Source: an uncultured bacterium (GTDB lineage: Bacteria; Cyanobacteriota; Vampirovibrionia; Gastranaerophilales; Gastranaerophilaceae). Taken from it: DNA of 40,141 nucleotides. The notes under the pieces were generated by a model. The model was not told where the DNA came from, did no database searches, and saw only the letters and a list, made by a program, of their open reading frames with translations. This document shows positions 7,693 through 14,871 of the stretch, piece after piece; positions within the stretch are counted from its first letter, which is position 1; the number at the start of each line of letters is the position of its first letter. The stretch covers positions 1-40,141 of the forward strand of contig URFH01000025.1 in the NCBI GenBank assembly GCA_900547155.1, read 5' to 3'. The position numbers and the translations under genes were made by a program.

Positions 7693-9846
7693 CTATGTAT
7701 TGAGGTAGGCATAGAAAAGTTTATCAAAATTGTATAATGTCATCTGGAGAATTTGGCTCATATCAGCAACAGAACCGTCTTTTTTACGGTTATCTTTGCC
7801 GCTCCAGTCTTTGGTGTTGTCTTCGACGCGGCCATTGTTATTAGCCGTACCATACGGACAATCGTTTGTATTACCCTGCATTGCGGCAAGAGCGGCTTTT
7901 TGCGCGGCACGGAATAGACTTGTTATTTGAGATTTGTCAATATTCGGATATTTTTCTATAAGCCGCTGCAAAAGAGGCTCCATTGCTCCCTGATAAGCCA
8001 CATCCCCGGCTGTATTATCAATATGAACTGTACCGTCGGAATATTGCACAACTTTTCCGCCGTAATTGACTTTCTTGGTGCTGCTGTACGGCAGTTCATC
8101 AGTTAGAGCGGTATCAGCGTAGGAAGTATGCTGAGAATAAGTTTCCATCAAGTCCGGATTTGACTGCAAATTTTTGAGTATTGATTCAAGATTATCGAGG
8201 ACTTTTGTTACGAAGGCTTCTGTATTATTGGATTGCGATGAATTAAAGGCGCCGTAAGCTTCTATCCATGCAGCCTGTACAAGTTTGTTGAGGGCTGCTT
8301 CACCGCCCAGCGCGGAGAGTATGTTTTTTCCGCCGTATTTTTCAAGTTTGCCGATTTCTTTTGTAAAACGATTCAGGATTTCGTCATAAACGGCTTTAGT
8401 TGAAGATTCCTGGAAGACAATATTTCCGTTTTTATCCATACCGAATTCCGTATGAATCTTGCTTGAGCCTGCTTTATCAACAATCTTATCAATATCGTCA
8501 ATTACTTCATCCAGAGCGTCCGAGGCATAATCTGCCGCGTCAATAAGCTCCTGATTTACTTCTTTTTCACCCGCTTCGGCTACTACATCACTGACCGGAG
8601 GAGTTTCAGGTGCGTTTTCAACTTTCTTTAACGCAGCAGAGCCGTCTTTGATTATTCCCTGATACAAGAGTTTATCAAAGCTATACAAGGTCATCTGGAC
8701 TATTTGGTCCATATGCGCCACAGAACCATCTTTTTTGCGGTTATCCTTGCCGCCCCAGTTCTTTGAATAATCCTCTACACGTCCGCTGTTGTTACCCGTG
8801 CCGTAAGGGCAGTCAGCTTCGTTTTTCTGGAAAGCTTCAATCGCATCTTTTTGTGCTGTTCGGAAGATTTCAGTCAAATATTCAGGGTCAAGGTCGGGGT
8901 ATTTTGCGATAATCCTTTCAAGCAGCGGTTCCATTGTCTGTTGATAATCATTATCATCGATTGTATTGTCAATATGGACAGTCCCGTCAGCATATTGAGC
9001 AATTGTACCGGAATAATTTATCTTTTCATCGCCGCCATAGGTTGTATTTGTGTTGTAATGTTTAAGCCCGTTTGTCAGCGAACTGTCGGCATAAGAGCCA
9101 CGCTGAGTAAATATTTCAAGCATTTCAGGACTTTTTTCCAGCATTGTAAGCATACTATTTAAATTATTGAGCACAGATTTAACAAAATCCTCTGTATTAT
9201 TTGATTGTGATGAATTATAAGAATTATAAGTTGTCATCCATGCAGACTGTACAAGTTTTTCAAGCACATCATCGCCGCCCAGTGCATTGAGAAGATTCAT
9301 ATTTCCATATTTTTCAAGCTTCTGAATTTCTTTTTTAACACGGCTAAAGATTTCATCATATACAGCCTTTGTGTTAGCCTCCTGAAAAACAATATTTCCG
9401 TCTTTATCCATCCCAAACTCTGTATGTAGCTTATTTGAGCCGGCTTTTTTGATTATTTTATCTATATCATCAAGAACTTCATCAACCGCATCTTTTACAT
9501 TGTCCGCAACATCAGCTATTGTGGGCGAAGCTTCCGATTCTGTTTCTTGAAAGGCTGCGGGAACTTCTGTCGCCGAATTCTCTGCCGGCGGCGTCACCTG
9601 AGGCGAATCAGCGTCCGCAGATGGAGTAATAACAAGCGGCTCATCGACAACGGGTTTTGGCAAAACAAAAGTCCGGGGATATTTTATAGCCAATTTAGGC
9701 GAAGTGTCAGACTGAAATCTGTCAGCTTCATCTTTCGCAGCATTGTCATCAAAAAGCACCTCCGGTTCCTGTTCGAGCCCGGAATTTAGCCTGAGTTCTT
9801 TTGCGTCAAAGTTCAATGTAAGTATTCTGGCAATTTTTTGTAACAT
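7693..9846 (-). CDS. protein with two tandem copies of a ~275-residue unknown domain
   Basis: A 717-residue acidic protein of no family I recognise. After a low-complexity, Pro/Ala/Glu-rich N-terminus (1-117) it contains two copies of one domain, residues about 119-396 and 443-714, joined by a Glu/Val/Pro linker. The copies share blocks such as HTEFGMDK(D/N)GNIVFQE, NSSQSNNTE(D/A)FV, YADGTVHIDNT / YSDGTVHIDNT, DCPYGT(G/A)NN(S/N)GRVED and GKDNRKKDGSVA(H/D)M. The single Cys and the NRKKDGS block conserved in both could be functional. There is no signal peptide or membrane segment. AAAGGAG 7 bases before the ATG supports the start. It stands alone between a terminator and a gene-free A/T tract, so it is probably its own transcription unit. 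Its function is unknown; the divergence of the copies points to an old duplication. Confidence 0.8.
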   Translation of the reverse strand: MLQKIARILTLNFDAKELRLNSGLEQEPEVLFDDNAAKDEADRFQSDTSPKLAIKYPRTFVLPKPVVDEPLVITPSADADSPQVTPPAENSATEVPAAFQETESEASPTIADVADNVKDAVDEVLDDIDKIIKKAGSNKLHTEFGMDKDGNIVFQEANTKAVYDEIFSRVKKEIQKLEKYGNMNLLNALGGDDVLEKLVQSAWMTTYNSYNSSQSNNTEDFVKSVLNNLNSMLTMLEKSPEMLEIFTQRGSYADSSLTNGLKHYNTNTTYGGDEKINYSGTIAQYADGTVHIDNTIDDNDYQQTMEPLLERIIAKYPDLDPEYLTEIFRTAQKDAIEAFQKNEADCPYGTGNNSGRVEDYSKNWGGKDNRKKDGSVAHMDQIVQMTLYSFDKLLYQGIIKDGSAALKKVENAPETPPVSDVVAEAGEKEVNQELIDAADYASDALDEVIDDIDKIVDKAGSSKIHTEFGMDKNGNIVFQESSTKAVYDEILNRFTKEIGKLEKYGGKNILSALGGEAALNKLVQAAWIEAYGAFNSSQSNNTEAFVTKVLDNLESILKNLQSNPDLMETYSQHTSYADTALTDELPYSSTKKVNYGGKVVQYSDGTVHIDNTAGDVAYQGAMEPLLQRLIEKYPNIDKSQITSLFRAAQKAALAAMQGNTNDCPYGTANNNGRVEDNTKDWSGKDNRKKDGSVADMSQILQMTLYNFDKLFYAYLNT

Positions 9847-9954
9847 AGCATTCTCCTTTAAAAAAAAATAATAACGCTTTTATTTTACTATCGTCATTTT
9901 TTTTTTTTCTTTAGGAAATATTAGAAATGTTTACAAAAATTAATAAATACTGCT

Positions 9955-10671
9955 TTAAAGCGCTTTTCGTTTTGCCTCTTTTTTGGCTTTACGCGGGAGT
10001 TTATCAATATTTTTAATACGCGGAGGATTTGTTTTTCTGGGATGAAGAGGAAGTTTTTCAAGCTTTTCAAACATCTCAGCACAAGCCTCAAACGGACGCC
10101 AGATATGAGGTTTAAAAGCGTTAAATTCTGGCTCGCGCTTTGGTTTTGCTGGTTTTGGGAGTGTTTTTATACTTGTTTTTTGTGCAGGAAGAGATTTTAA
10201 GAATTCCTCTTGAAGAGAATTAACAATGACTTCCGCGGTGTCGATTATATTGAAAAATTCAGATTTTCCGTATTCTTTGGGGTCAAGAGATTTTCTATAG
10301 GCAGAATAAGTTAAAGAATCCTTTGGCGGAAAGACTTCGTTGAACTTTCCGATAACAGGTTTGGGGTTTACAACCCATTTATTCCTGATTTCGCCTTTAG
10401 CGTCAACAATCATAACTGATATGAGCTGTTTTCCCTTTTCGTAAAGGTCAATGATTATATCATTTTCATTATCTTTCTGGCGTTTTGTCAAATGTTCGGA
10501 AAGAACCGACCAGAGAGGCTTTTTATGGCCTTCGGGAATATTTACGTCCATAAATTTTGCATTTGAGGCTTTTACCATTCTGTCGGCTTTTTTCAACAAT
10601 TTTTCCGCCTCATGAGAAACAACATATACACGTTTAAATGAGGGCGAAGCGTTATATTTTTTTATATCCAT
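9955..10671 (-). CDS. basic lineage-specific protein with N-terminal SPSFK tag
   Basis: A 238-residue, strongly basic protein (C-terminus ends in PRKAKKEAKRKAL) that I do not recognise. Residues about 10-150 look like a mixed alpha/beta domain (VYVVSHEAEKLLKKADR; NDIIIDLYEKGKQLISVMIVD), followed by a Lys/Pro-rich low-complexity tail from about 165. The short N-terminal segment NASPSFKRVYV resembles the NxSF(K/G) start seen in other unknown proteins of this window (28447-29025). No signal peptide, membrane helix or catalytic signature is visible. A GGGGAAAAT Shine-Dalgarno precedes the ATG. It reads in the same direction as the duplicated-domain gene, 108 bp upstream of it. A nucleic-acid-binding role would suit the charge, but there is no direct evidence. 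Confidence 0.7.
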   Translation of the reverse strand: MDIKKYNASPSFKRVYVVSHEAEKLLKKADRMVKASNAKFMDVNIPEGHKKPLWSVLSEHLTKRQKDNENDIIIDLYEKGKQLISVMIVDAKGEIRNKWVVNPKPVIGKFNEVFPPKDSLTYSAYRKSLDPKEYGKSEFFNIIDTAEVIVNSLQEEFLKSLPAQKTSIKTLPKPAKPKREPEFNAFKPHIWRPFEACAEMFEKLEKLPLHPRKTNPPRIKNIDKLPRKAKKEAKRKAL

Positions 10672-10743
10672 ATTTTCCCCGGATGTCTATACATTTATTA
10701 TTAAATCAGTGAATAAAAATTTTTGCTATTTGTAACAAAACAG

Positions 10744-10749
10744 TTGACA
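10744..10749 (+). promoter_or_regulatory. -35 box of the sugar porter promoter
   Basis: A perfect TTGACA lies 53 bases before the sugar-porter ATG. The matching -10 is poorly defined (CATAAA at 10769-10774 or the A/T run just after), so only the -35 is called. Confidence 0.45.
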
Positions 10750-10801
10750 TTTCTTAAAAAAATGAAATCATAAAAATAGATAGATAAAGTTGGGGTTATA
10801 T

Positions 10802-12178
10802 ATGAAAATTGTGCACTTTTGGCTGTATGTTGTTGCAATTGTGGCTTCGCTGGGCGGGCTTTTGTCCGGTTATGACACAGGCGTAATTTCGGGTGCGCTT
10901 TTATTTATAAATGAAACCTGGGATTTGACCGATTTTACACAGGGCTTTCTCGTAAGCTCGGTTTTAATCGGAGCGGTCATCGGCGCGGCGGCAAACGGCG
11001 TTATGGCAGATATTTTCGGCCGAAAAAAGATAATAATAGCGACTGCAATCATTTTTATTGCCGGCTCAATACTCAGCGCGGTTGCTCCTAACGTTCAAAT
11101 ACTTATTTTATCCAGAATAATGGTCGGATTGGCTGTTGGTATGGTAAATTTTGTTGTACCGCTTTATCTTTCAGAAGTTTCGCCTAAAAACATCAGAGGA
11201 ATGCTGGTATCACTTTATCAGTGGGCAATCACCGCCGGAATTCTCTTTTCCTACCTGATTAACGGCGCGTTTGCGGCTGCTGTTTACAACTGGCGTTGGA
11301 TGCTTTTTGCAGGAGTTTTGCCTGCAACAATTCTTCTTGTCGGAATTTCTTTTCTCGGGGATACGCCCAGATGGCTGCTCAGCAAGAACAAAGATGAAGA
11401 AGCAAAAAAGGTTTTCAAACGTATTGAGCCCGAAATTGATGTAGATTCGCGCATAAGCGAAATCAAAGCAACGCTCAAAGGCGAATTTGAAGAAAAAGGC
11501 AAAAAATTCAGCTTCAAAAAATGGATGATTATGCCGCTTGTTGTGGGCGTAGGGATAATGTTTGCGCAGATTTGCACAGGAATTAACACAATAATCTACT
11601 ACGCGCCGACAATTTTCAAAATAGCCGGATTTGATTCAAATATCAGCGCAATCTACGCAGCAATGGGCATAGGAATAATAAACTTCCTTATGACAATAGT
11701 TGCAATCGCGTTCACCGACAAACTCGGAAGAAAACCGCTGCTTTATTTCGGCTTAACCGGCGTTATGCTCAGTCTTGTTGCGCTCGGGTGCGCATTCCAG
11801 TTTGAGGCAGTTCTGGGCGGCGCGCTAAAATGGGTTGCGGTGGGCAGCCTTGCGACTTATATAATTTGTTTTGCATGCAGCCTCGGGCCTATCGGCTGGA
11901 TTCTTGTTTCCGAAGTTTTTCCGCTCAGAATCAGGGGTGCGGCCATGAGTCTTTGCACCGTGGCTAATTTTGCGTTCAATTTTCTCGTAGTATTTTCATT
12001 TTTGCCCTTAATTCACAGAATCGGCGAGGCAAATACATTCTGGATGTTCGCAGTTGTGTCGCTTTTGTGCATTTTCTTTGTTTATTTCTTTGTTCCGGAA
12101 ACAAAGGGGATTTCTCTTGAAACAATCGAATCCAACTGGATAAACGGCGTTTCGCCGAGAAAATTCAAAGAAGAATAA
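10802..12178 (+). CDS. MFS sugar porter (sugar:H+ symporter family)
   Basis: A 458-residue, 12-helix major facilitator of the sugar porter family (XylE/GalP/AraE-like), expected to import a monosaccharide with protons. Signatures in order: SGYDTGVISGALLF in helix 1, DIFGRKK after helix 2, SRIMVGLAVG, PLYLSEVSP, the DTPRWLLSK version of PESPRWL, QICTGINTIIYYAP (the QQxxGINxxxYY sugar-binding helix), DKLGRKPLLYFG, GPIGWILVSEVFP and VPETKG at the C-terminus. The first Gln of the QQ pair is changed (AQICTG keeps only the second), so substrate cannot be inferred. I chose the ATG at 10802 because GGGG sits 6 bases before it; an in-frame TTG at 10790 has no Shine-Dalgarno. It is monocistronic and converges with the exonuclease gene with only 3 bases between the stop codons. 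Confidence 0.93.
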   Translation: MKIVHFWLYVVAIVASLGGLLSGYDTGVISGALLFINETWDLTDFTQGFLVSSVLIGAVIGAAANGVMADIFGRKKIIIATAIIFIAGSILSAVAPNVQILILSRIMVGLAVGMVNFVVPLYLSEVSPKNIRGMLVSLYQWAITAGILFSYLINGAFAAAVYNWRWMLFAGVLPATILLVGISFLGDTPRWLLSKNKDEEAKKVFKRIEPEIDVDSRISEIKATLKGEFEEKGKKFSFKKWMIMPLVVGVGIMFAQICTGINTIIYYAPTIFKIAGFDSNISAIYAAMGIGIINFLMTIVAIAFTDKLGRKPLLYFGLTGVMLSLVALGCAFQFEAVLGGALKWVAVGSLATYIICFACSLGPIGWILVSEVFPLRIRGAAMSLCTVANFAFNFLVVFSFLPLIHRIGEANTFWMFAVVSLLCIFFVYFFVPETKGISLETIESNWINGVSPRKFKEE

Positions 12179-12181
12179 GGC

Positions 12182-13108
12182 TTATCTCGGGCATTTTTCA
12201 GGTTTTAAAATCTGAATATTTCTTGTTTCTGAAAAATCGTAGCGGGCCGCTTTGATTTTTTCTTTTGTTTCTTCATCCAGGCTTTTTCCTGAAACAAGCC
12301 TGTCAACAAAGCCGTTGTTGAGCTTCACAGCCTTATGCAAACAGCCGATATCGTCGAGTATGTCTTTAATTTGAATAAAATCATAGCCAAAAGACTGTTT
12401 TGATTGATAAATCATTGTTTCGCCGCTCAAAGCAGTAACGGGTTCGCCGCCCTCTTCAAAATAGAGCTTAAAAATGGATTTTAAATCCTGCATTTCCGAC
12501 TGCATGGTCTGCACAGCCTGCTGAATCCGCAAATAACGCTCAAAAAGGTATTCAATATTGTCGATTTGTTTGAGCTGCCAGTCGTATTTTTTGTCATAAA
12601 GTTTTTTAAGGCGGGGATACGCCATTGCAAGCCCGATTGTATCAGCCATGGCCCTGTGGCGCGTATCGAATTCAACATTGAATTTGAGCATGAGGTTTTC
12701 AAGCCCGGGTGATTCAATATCCGGATAAACTTCCTTAAAAAGGAATTGAGAATCAATTCTTGCATTTTCAATCGGTTTTCCGTAAAGCCTTTTTGAGGCT
12801 TCGTTCAAAAAACTCCAGTCAAAAATCGCATTGTGCGCAACTATCGGGTGTTTTCCGATAAATTTGAAGATTTTAGGCATGATTTTATCTTCAGTGGGCG
12901 CGTCAGCAACCATTTCTTCGGTAATGCCGTGGATTGCGATGCTGGATTTTCTGATATGCTGCTGCGGATTGATAAGAGTTTCAAATTTATCGGTAATTTC
13001 GCCGTTCACCAGCTTCACCGCAGCGAATTCAATAATTCTTTCTTTTGTATAATCAAGCCCCGTAGTTTCAACGTCGAGCACGATTTCTGTTATTTTCTTT
13101 CTTGGCAT
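12182..13108 (-). CDS. DnaQ-like DEDDh 3'-5' exonuclease
   Basis: A 308-residue protein with an N-terminal exonuclease domain of the DnaQ/PolC-epsilon type (residues 7-175). Exo I is LDVETTGLD (D12, E14), Exo II is AHNAIFDWSFL, and Exo III is TRHRAMADT, with the catalytic His and Asp of the DEDDh class. It should remove nucleotides from 3' ends using two metal ions. The C-terminal 130 residues are helical with coiled-coil character (LRIQQAVQTMQSEMQDLKSIFKLYFEE) and resemble no polymerase-binding tail I know. It could be the proofreading epsilon subunit or a stand-alone repair nuclease; the extra domain leaves this open. A GGAGG Shine-Dalgarno lies about 10 bases before the ATG. The gene appears monocistronic. 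Confidence 0.9.
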   Translation of the reverse strand: MPRKKITEIVLDVETTGLDYTKERIIEFAAVKLVNGEITDKFETLINPQQHIRKSSIAIHGITEEMVADAPTEDKIMPKIFKFIGKHPIVAHNAIFDWSFLNEASKRLYGKPIENARIDSQFLFKEVYPDIESPGLENLMLKFNVEFDTRHRAMADTIGLAMAYPRLKKLYDKKYDWQLKQIDNIEYLFERYLRIQQAVQTMQSEMQDLKSIFKLYFEEGGEPVTALSGETMIYQSKQSFGYDFIQIKDILDDIGCLHKAVKLNNGFVDRLVSGKSLDEETKEKIKAARYDFSETRNIQILKPEKCPR

Positions 13109-13249
13109 GAAAAATTTTCCTCCCGAGCTTAAAATTTATATTAACACAAACTATCGCCAGCGGGCTAATTTAAAATCTTTACAATTGCGTGAAACTATTA
13201 TCGTTGAGGGAAAAATCGGCGCAGATTCAACCCTGAAAACGCCTTCGAC

Positions 13250-13277
13250 TTGATTTTTAATTTTTATGTAGTACTAT
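13250..13277 (+). promoter_or_regulatory. putative promoter of the lytic transglycosylase
   Basis: TTGATT (13250-13255), a 16-bp spacer and TACTAT (13272-13277) form a plausible sigma-70-type promoter. Transcription would start near 13284 and leave a leader of about 155 nt before the TTG start codon at 13439. Confidence 0.4.
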
Positions 13278-13283
13278 ATACAA

Positions 13284-13438
13284 GAGCTTAGAAATCAAGT
13301 TCAAAATTTTTCAGAGTATTCGGGCCGTCAACCTGAAAAAATGAAAAACCGAAACCTCGCACGGGACCCTTAACGGGATATACAGAAGAGAACAATTGAA
13401 ACCCGGCGACCCTGAAGTACAAAACAGAGGATTATCAT
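13284..13438 (+). other. long structured leader of the lytic transglycosylase gene
   Basis: The 330-bp gap 13109-13438 holds no gene; most of it is this untranslated leader. It contains an 8-bp stem TTTTTCAG / CTGAAAAA (13307-13314 with 13333-13340). It is much richer in G/C runs than the flanks: CGGGCC, CACGGGACCC, ACGGGAT and ACCCGGCGACCC. The GGGACCC...CGGGAT and ACCCGGCGACC blocks loosely recall conserved pieces of the c-di-AMP (ydaO-yuaA) riboswitch, a class often found before cell-wall hydrolase genes, but several core elements are missing. It is therefore called only as a candidate cis-regulatory RNA. Confidence 0.35.
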
Positions 13439-14068
13439 TTGATTAGAAAGTTACTAACAATAACCTTGCTATTCAATCTTTGCATGTTTGCAAATCCCGA
13501 ACAATCACAAGCAGCTCCGGCATCAAAGATGACCGTGAAAGAGTACATCGTAAAACATTCGCTTGAGATGGGGGTTGACCCTGCTCTGGGGCTGAGTATT
13601 GCAAAGATGGAGTCAGGTTTTGTTCACGAAAAGAAAAGCCCGTACGGAGCAGTGGGAGTTTTTCAGCTTCTGCCCTCCACAGCCAAAAGAATCGGATACA
13701 ATCCGTACTCTTTAAGCGGAAACATACAGGGCGGACTTGCTTATTACAAAATGATGTACCAGAAATTCGGTTCTGTTGAGCTGGCGCTTGCCGCATACAA
13801 TGCAGGCCCCGGAAATGTAGCGAAATACAAGGGAATGCCGCCTTTTGCAGAAACAAAAAAATTCGTCAGAAATATTATGAGCGAATATAATATGCAAAAA
13901 GCAAATCCTGACCCCGCTATTACAAAATTCCAAAAACAAAAGGCTCAGACCGTTCCTGCAAACAACACTGCTGTCACTGTTGACAAAAGCGAGAATGTTA
14001 TAAAACAGGTTCGCTCTGAATCAGCCGAGCTGGATTTACCCATCATGCCGCTTACGGAGGCTATTTAG
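13439..14068 (+). CDS. exported SLT lytic transglycosylase
   Basis: A 209-residue secreted peptidoglycan lytic transglycosylase (GH23, SLT family) that cleaves the MurNAc-GlcNAc bond. A signal peptide (residues 2-26, RKLLTITLLFNLCMFANPEQ then an AxA-like site SQAAPA) is followed by the SLT domain, about 32-150. This has the catalytic glutamate E58 in AKMESGF, then SPYGAVGVFQLLPSTAKRIG, the GGLAYYKMMYQKFG block and ALAAYNAGPGNVAKY. The C-terminal 55 residues are a disordered Gln/Ala/Val tail. The start codon is TTG with AGAGG 8 bases upstream; no ATG lies in a suitable place before the signal peptide. It is preceded by the unusual leader at 13284-13438 and closed by a terminator at 14097-14144, so it is monocistronic and possibly under leader control. 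Confidence 0.92.
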   Translation: MIRKLLTITLLFNLCMFANPEQSQAAPASKMTVKEYIVKHSLEMGVDPALGLSIAKMESGFVHEKKSPYGAVGVFQLLPSTAKRIGYNPYSLSGNIQGGLAYYKMMYQKFGSVELALAAYNAGPGNVAKYKGMPPFAETKKFVRNIMSEYNMQKANPDPAITKFQKQKAQTVPANNTAVTVDKSENVIKQVRSESAELDLPIMPLTEAI

Positions 14069-14096
14069 AGGTAATGAATTAATCAGTTATAAAAAG

Positions 14097-14144
14097 GGCA
14101 TTTTGTAAATTTTTTCTTTGAAATTACACAAAATGCCTTTTTTA
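14097..14144 (+). terminator. rho-independent terminator after the lytic transglycosylase
   Basis: A perfect 10-bp stem GGCATTTTGT / ACAAAATGCC (14097-14106 with 14128-14137) with a 21-nt loop is followed by TTTTTTATTTT. Confidence 0.85.
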
Positions 14145-14174
14145 TTTTAAAATGTTGTGTAAGAGAAAAAGATT

Positions 14175-14864
14175 ATGAGCAGAGCATTTAAAGAAACAAA
14201 AACCCATGAGGTCACGACCGACGTTGTTATCTTTACGATTAAAGATGACAAACTTAAAGTTCTGCTTGTTAAGCGTGCTCATGAACCTTTCAAAGGGAAA
14301 TGGGCTATTCCGGGCGGATTTATCAGAATCTCCGAAACTATCGACGCTGCGGCAATCAGAATTTTGAAAGAAAAAACAAACGTTCAAAATATTTACCTCG
14401 AGCAGCTTTATACGTTCGGTGATCCGCTTCGTCACCCTGATTCAAGGGTCATAACCTGTGCATATTTTGCACTCATCCGCTCTGATGACATCGTTCTTTC
14501 ATTTGAGCCGAATCAGGAGATTACAGAAGTTCAATGGCACCCCGTTTACAACCTGCCAAAACTCGCTTTTGACCACAAAGAGATTATTGAATATTCATTG
14601 AAAAGAACAAGAGAGCGTCTTGAATTCTGCCCGATTGCTTTCCAGCTATTGCCGGAAAAATTCACTTTGACAGAACTCCAAAAGTCATATGAACTTATTC
14701 TCGCAAAAAAACTGGACAAACGTAATTTCAGAAAGAAATTTCTTTCCGCAAACATCCTGAAAGAGCTGAACGAATTCACAAAATCAGGCTCAAAACGTCC
14801 GGCGCGGCTTTATTCCTTTGATAAAATCACGCTCGACTCAAAACGCGGGCATTTCTTCTCATAG
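14175..14864 (+). CDS. nrtR: NrtR-like regulator: degenerate Nudix domain plus winged helix
   Basis: A 229-residue protein with a Nudix domain (about 12-140) and a C-terminal winged-helix domain (about 150-225) of the NrtR type (LLPEKFTLTELQKSYELIL, LDKRNFRKKFL, RPARLYSFD). NrtR proteins repress NAD biosynthesis or related genes and respond to ADP-ribose bound by the Nudix domain. The Nudix box G48-x5-E54-x7-R62-ILKEKTNV lacks two catalytic positions: E63 is Ile and E67 is Lys, and G69 is Asn. Hydrolysis is therefore unlikely and a pure sensor role is favoured, as in other NrtR proteins. No NAD or ribose gene is adjacent, so its regulon lies elsewhere. It has only a weak Shine-Dalgarno (AAGAGAAAAAG). 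It ends 7 bases before the stop codon of the convergent HExxH gene. Confidence 0.85.
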   Translation: MSRAFKETKTHEVTTDVVIFTIKDDKLKVLLVKRAHEPFKGKWAIPGGFIRISETIDAAAIRILKEKTNVQNIYLEQLYTFGDPLRHPDSRVITCAYFALIRSDDIVLSFEPNQEITEVQWHPVYNLPKLAFDHKEIIEYSLKRTRERLEFCPIAFQLLPEKFTLTELQKSYELILAKKLDKRNFRKKFLSANILKELNEFTKSGSKRPARLYSFDKITLDSKRGHFFS

Positions 14865-14871
14865 TTTATGC

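Noticed and set aside
9380..9420. EF-hand in the duplicated protein (DKDGNI)
   Set aside because: The spacing does not fit the 12-residue calcium loop and the final acidic position is wrong.
13109..13283. Possible small gene between dnaQ-like and transglycosylase genes
   Set aside because: No frame with a Shine-Dalgarno and meaningful length was found; the stretch seems to hold only promoters.
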